Below, piece by piece: positions 3,607 to 6,328 of a DNA stretch of 6,328 nt. The notes under the pieces were generated by a model. The model did not search any database and was not told the origin of the DNA. It saw only the letters and a program-made list of their open reading frames with translations. Position 1 is the stretch's first letter. Every line of letters begins with the position of its first letter. Origin of the DNA: an uncultured Oscillibacter sp. Lineage in GTDB: Bacteria > Bacillota > Clostridia > Oscillospirales > Oscillospiraceae. The position numbers and the translations under genes were made by a program. Where the stretch lies: NCBI GenBank assembly GCA_946530565.1, contig CAMNAE010000104.1:1-6328 (forward strand), given 5' to 3'.

Positions 3607-6328
3607 ATGACCCGAGAGATCCCTTTTTTTGACCTGTTCTCGGCACTGCGCCTGGGAAACCATATGAGCCTGCTCCTGGGGGATGCCCTCATCGAGGAGG
3701 CTTCCTTCGCGCGCGCGGACAGAAGCGCCCGCATCGCGCTCAAGGCGCAGCGCAAGATCCTGCCGGAGGCGCGTGAGGAGCTTGAGACGGCGCTGCGCGA
3801 GACCTACGGCCTTTCAAAGATCGAGCTCACGGTCGAGGAGACGGACACGCCCGTGCCGGCGCCGCTGCGGGAGGAAGCCGACAGCGAGGCGAAGAGCAGG
3901 GAAAAGGGCAGGATCCTGTACGGAAACGCGATCCGGCCGCGGAGCATCCCGATGCGCGACCTCAACTTAAAGAGCGGCACGGTCGCGGTCAGCGGCAAGG
4001 TCTTTGCCTGTGAGGCGCGCGAGACGCGCCGTGCGGGGCTCTGGCGCTTCAGCTTCGATATGACCGACTACACGAACTCCGTGACCGTGCAGAAGAACCT
4101 GAACGCGCAGGAGGCCAAGGCGCTCTCAGACAAGATCAAGGTCGGGGACTACCTGACAGTGCTCGGCCACATGGAGCCCACCTGGGACGGCAAGGACATC
4201 CAGATGAGCCCGATCAGCATCAATGTCTGCGAGCACAAGCCCCGCCAGGACACAGCCGAGGGCGAAAAGCGCGTGGAGCTGCACCTGCATACGCGCATGA
4301 GCAATATGGACGCGCTGACCGACGTGAAGGACGCGGTGAAGACCGCGATCCGCTGGGGTCATAAGGCGATCGCGATCACCGACCACGGCGTCGCGCAGGC
4401 CTTCCCGGACGCGTGGAAGGCCGCCGGCGACAAGATCAAGATCATCTACGGCGTCGAGGGCTATTTCATCAACAATCTCGACGACCGCATCGCAATCCAC
4501 GGCACACAGGATCAGCGCCTCGAGGACGAGATCGTCTGTTTTGACATCGAAACCACAGGATTGAAGGTCGCCTGGAACGAGATCACCGAGATCGGCGCGG
4601 TCGTTTTGAAAAACGGCGCCGTCACCGATCGCTTCCAGACCTTCGTAAAGCCGAACCGCCGCCTGACGCCCGAGATCATCGGCCTCACCGGCATCACCGA
4701 CGCGATGCTCGCCGACGCCCCGAGCCTTCACGAGGCGCTGACCGCTTTTTTGGACTTCGTCGGTGACAGGCCGCTCGCGGCACACAACGCGGAATTTGAC
4801 ATCAGCTTCATCCGCGCCGCCTGCAAAAAAGAGGGGATCCCCTTTGACCCGACCTATATCGACTCACTGATCCTCGCGCAGAACCTGCTGCCGGACCTGA
4901 AGAACTACAAACTCGATGTCGTCGCTGAGCGCCTCGATCTTCCGGCCTTCCAGCACCACCGCGCCTCCGACGACGCCGCGACGGTCGCCTATATGCTCAT
5001 CCCGTTCTGGGACATGCTGCGCGAAAAGAACATCGGGCATCTCCAGGAGATCAACGCTGAGATGGCGCGCCTGCGTCCGAACGGCAGACGCGTCAGGCGC
5101 CAGCCGAAGCATATCATCATCCTGGCCCGCAACAAGACGGGACTCAAGAACCTCTATCAGCTGATCTCGGATTCGAACCTCAAGTATTTCCGCCGCGTGC
5201 CGACGATCCCGAAGACCCTTTTGAACGAGCACCGCGAGGGGCTCATCATCGGCTCTGCCTGTGAAGCGGGTGAGCTTTACAGGGCTGTTGCCGACCACAA
5301 GGACTGGGCTGAGCTCAGGCGCATCGCGGATTACTACGACTATCTGGAGATCCAGCCGCTGTGCAACAACGCCTTCATGCTCCGGAAAGGGGACGTGAGG
5401 TCTGAGGAGGAGCTGCGGGAATACAACCGCACGATCGTGAAGCTCGGCGAGGAGTTAAAAAAGCCCGTCTGCGCGACCGGCGACGTGCATTTTTTAGAGC
5501 CGGAGGACGAGACCTACCGGCACATCCTGCTTGCGTCCAAAAAGTTCGAGGACGCGAACGAGCCGCTGCCGATCTATTTCAAAACGACCGACGAGATGCT
5601 CCGCGAGTTCGAGTATCTGGGCCGCGACAAGGCCTATGAGGTCGTGGTGACCAACCCGAACCGCATCGCCGACCAGGTCGAGATCTTTCCGCTCCTGCCC
5701 AAAGAGCTCTTCCCGCCGCGGCTCGAGAATTCCGAGGAGGACCTGAACCGCATGGTCTGGGAAAAGGCGCACCGGCTCTACGGCGACGAGCTCCCGCAGC
5801 TCATCACGGACCGGCTGAACGTCGAGCTCAAGAGCATCCTCGGCAAGTACGACGTCGTGTATATGTCCGCGCAGAAGCTCGTGCAGCGCAGCCTTGAAAA
5901 CGGGTACCTGGTCGGCTCCCGGGGCTCCGTCGGCTCCTCGCTCGTGGCGTACATGTCCGGCATCACCGAGGTCAATTCGCTCCCGCCGCACTATCGCTGC
6001 CCGAAGTGCCGCACGGCCGTGTTTATGGACGGCAAGGGCTACGGCTGCGGCGCCGACATGCCGGACGCATTCTGCCCGGACTGCGGCTCGAAGTATGTAA
6101 AAGACGGCTTCGACATCCCCTTTGAGACGTTCCTCGGCTACGGCGGCGGCAAGGTGCCGGATATCGACCTGAACTTCTCGGGCGAGTACCAGGCGCGCGC
6201 GCACCGCCACGCGATCGAGATGTTCGGCGAGACGCAGGTCTTCCGCGCCGGCACGATCGGCACGCTCGCGGAAAAGACGGCCTACGGCTATGTGAAGAAA
6301 TACCTGGAGGAGCGGGGCATCACCGCCA
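3607..6328 (+). CDS. polC: DNA polymerase III alpha subunit, Gram-positive type (PolC), 3' truncated by window edge
   Basis: PolC is the replicative DNA polymerase of low-GC-type Gram-positives, combining polymerase and 3'-5' proofreading activities. The first 907 residues are present, of about 1,330 expected if the C-terminus is normal; no stop occurs before the edge. Domain order: short N-terminal domain (about 1-78, beginning MTREIPFFDLF), charged linker, OB-fold (about 120-215), then PHP domain split by the exonuclease. PHP motifs are HLHT (226-229), TDHG (258-261), E284, H502, CE (552-553) and GDVH (625-628). The DEDDh exonuclease has D313 and E315 in FDIETTGL, H393/D398 in AHNAEFD, and H451/D456 in HHRASDD. 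The polymerase part shows GYLVGSRGSVGSSL (766-779), a zinc module (C798, C801, C823, C826) and catalytic D852/D854 in PDIDLNFSGEY. The third catalytic aspartate, fingers and tau-binding end lie outside. The N-terminus is about 110 residues shorter than in Bacillus. It follows a 192-bp spacer after ispG, so it may have its own promoter. Confidence 0.96.
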   Translation, partial: MTREIPFFDLFSALRLGNHMSLLLGDALIEEASFARADRSARIALKAQRKILPEAREELETALRETYGLSKIELTVEETDTPVPAPLREEADSEAKSREKGRILYGNAIRPRSIPMRDLNLKSGTVAVSGKVFACEARETRRAGLWRFSFDMTDYTNSVTVQKNLNAQEAKALSDKIKVGDYLTVLGHMEPTWDGKDIQMSPISINVCEHKPRQDTAEGEKRVELHLHTRMSNMDALTDVKDAVKTAIRWGHKAIAITDHGVAQAFPDAWKAAGDKIKIIYGVEGYFINNLDDRIAIHGTQDQRLEDEIVCFDIETTGLKVAWNEITEIGAVVLKNGAVTDRFQTFVKPNRRLTPEIIGLTGITDAMLADAPSLHEALTAFLDFVGDRPLAAHNAEFDISFIRAACKKEGIPFDPTYIDSLILAQNLLPDLKNYKLDVVAERLDLPAFQHHRASDDAATVAYMLIPFWDMLREKNIGHLQEINAEMARLRPNGRRVRRQPKHIIILARNKTGLKNLYQLISDSNLKYFRRVPTIPKTLLNEHREGLIIGSACEAGELYRAVADHKDWAELRRIADYYDYLEIQPLCNNAFMLRKGDVRSEEELREYNRTIVKLGEELKKPVCATGDVHFLEPEDETYRHILLASKKFEDANEPLPIYFKTTDEMLREFEYLGRDKAYEVVVTNPNRIADQVEIFPLLPKELFPPRLENSEEDLNRMVWEKAHRLYGDELPQLITDRLNVELKSILGKYDVVYMSAQKLVQRSLENGYLVGSRGSVGSSLVAYMSGITEVNSLPPHYRCPKCRTAVFMDGKGYGCGADMPDAFCPDCGSKYVKDGFDIPFETFLGYGGGKVPDIDLNFSGEYQARAHRHAIEMFGETQVFRAGTIGTLAEKTAYGYVKKYLEERGITA

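Noticed and set aside
3418..3663. Small open frames on both strands in the ispG-polC spacer (60 and 81 codons)
   Set aside because: Their peptides (VILSEAKDL forward, FASLRMTV reverse) are the known spurious translations of the dispersed repeat. The reverse frame also runs into the start of polC.
4126..4785. 219-codon minus-strand open frame opposite polC
   Set aside because: It covers the PHP and exonuclease region of polC in antisense. Composition is the mirror-frame type and there is no independent evidence.
5494..6210. 238-codon minus-strand open frame opposite polC
   Set aside because: It lies opposite PHP and polymerase motifs of polC. The Arg/Ala/Val/Glu-rich product shows no motif, and GC-ending codons on the plus strand suppress stops in the mirror frame.
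1..6328. CRISPR array, tRNA, rRNA, riboswitch or insertion sequence
   Set aside because: No regularly spaced direct repeats, tRNA-like cloverleaf, rRNA signature or transposase was seen. Apart from the two spacers described, the window is almost entirely coding.

Overview
The window is a housekeeping gene block on the + strand: a few codons of an upstream gene, then dxr, rseP, ispG and the first two thirds of polC. Every protein-coding gene I can support runs left to right. Base composition is GC-rich (roughly 60-65 % by eye) with strongly GC-ending codons. A Gram-positive-type PolC (fused PHP and proofreading domains), MEP-pathway isoprenoid genes, and the dxr-rseP-ispG-polC order together point to a GC-rich member of the Clostridia, most likely an Oscillospiraceae/Ruminococcaceae-like anaerobe. 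The family-level placement is inference.

Layout: 1-37 holds the last 11 codons and stop of a gene with a hydrophobic C-terminus, plausibly cdsA. A 9-bp GC hairpin (44-67) with a weak T-rich tail sits directly after it. dxr (94-1254) overlaps rseP (1254-2357) by one base. A 19-bp gap with a good Shine-Dalgarno leads to ispG (2377-3414). A 192-bp spacer (3415-3606) carries a copy of a dispersed bacterial repeat, recognisable from the spurious peptide VILSEAKDL it encodes, plus an inverted repeat and a candidate -35 box. polC starts at 3607 and runs off the right edge after 907 codons.

Function: dxr and ispG encode an early and a late step of the MEP route to isopentenyl diphosphate. The likely upstream cdsA would make CDP-diacylglycerol, and rseP is a membrane-embedded site-2 protease, so the first part is a membrane/lipid-precursor block. 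polC is the replicative DNA polymerase and is linked by conserved gene order rather than by pathway. The dxr-rseP-ispG spacing suggests one transcript. The polC spacer is the most likely place for a transcription break.

I found no novel multi-gene system. The points worth a second look are the hairpin before dxr, the dispersed repeat before polC, a PolC N-terminus about 110 residues shorter than that of Bacillus, and a roughly four-fold excess of GATC sites.
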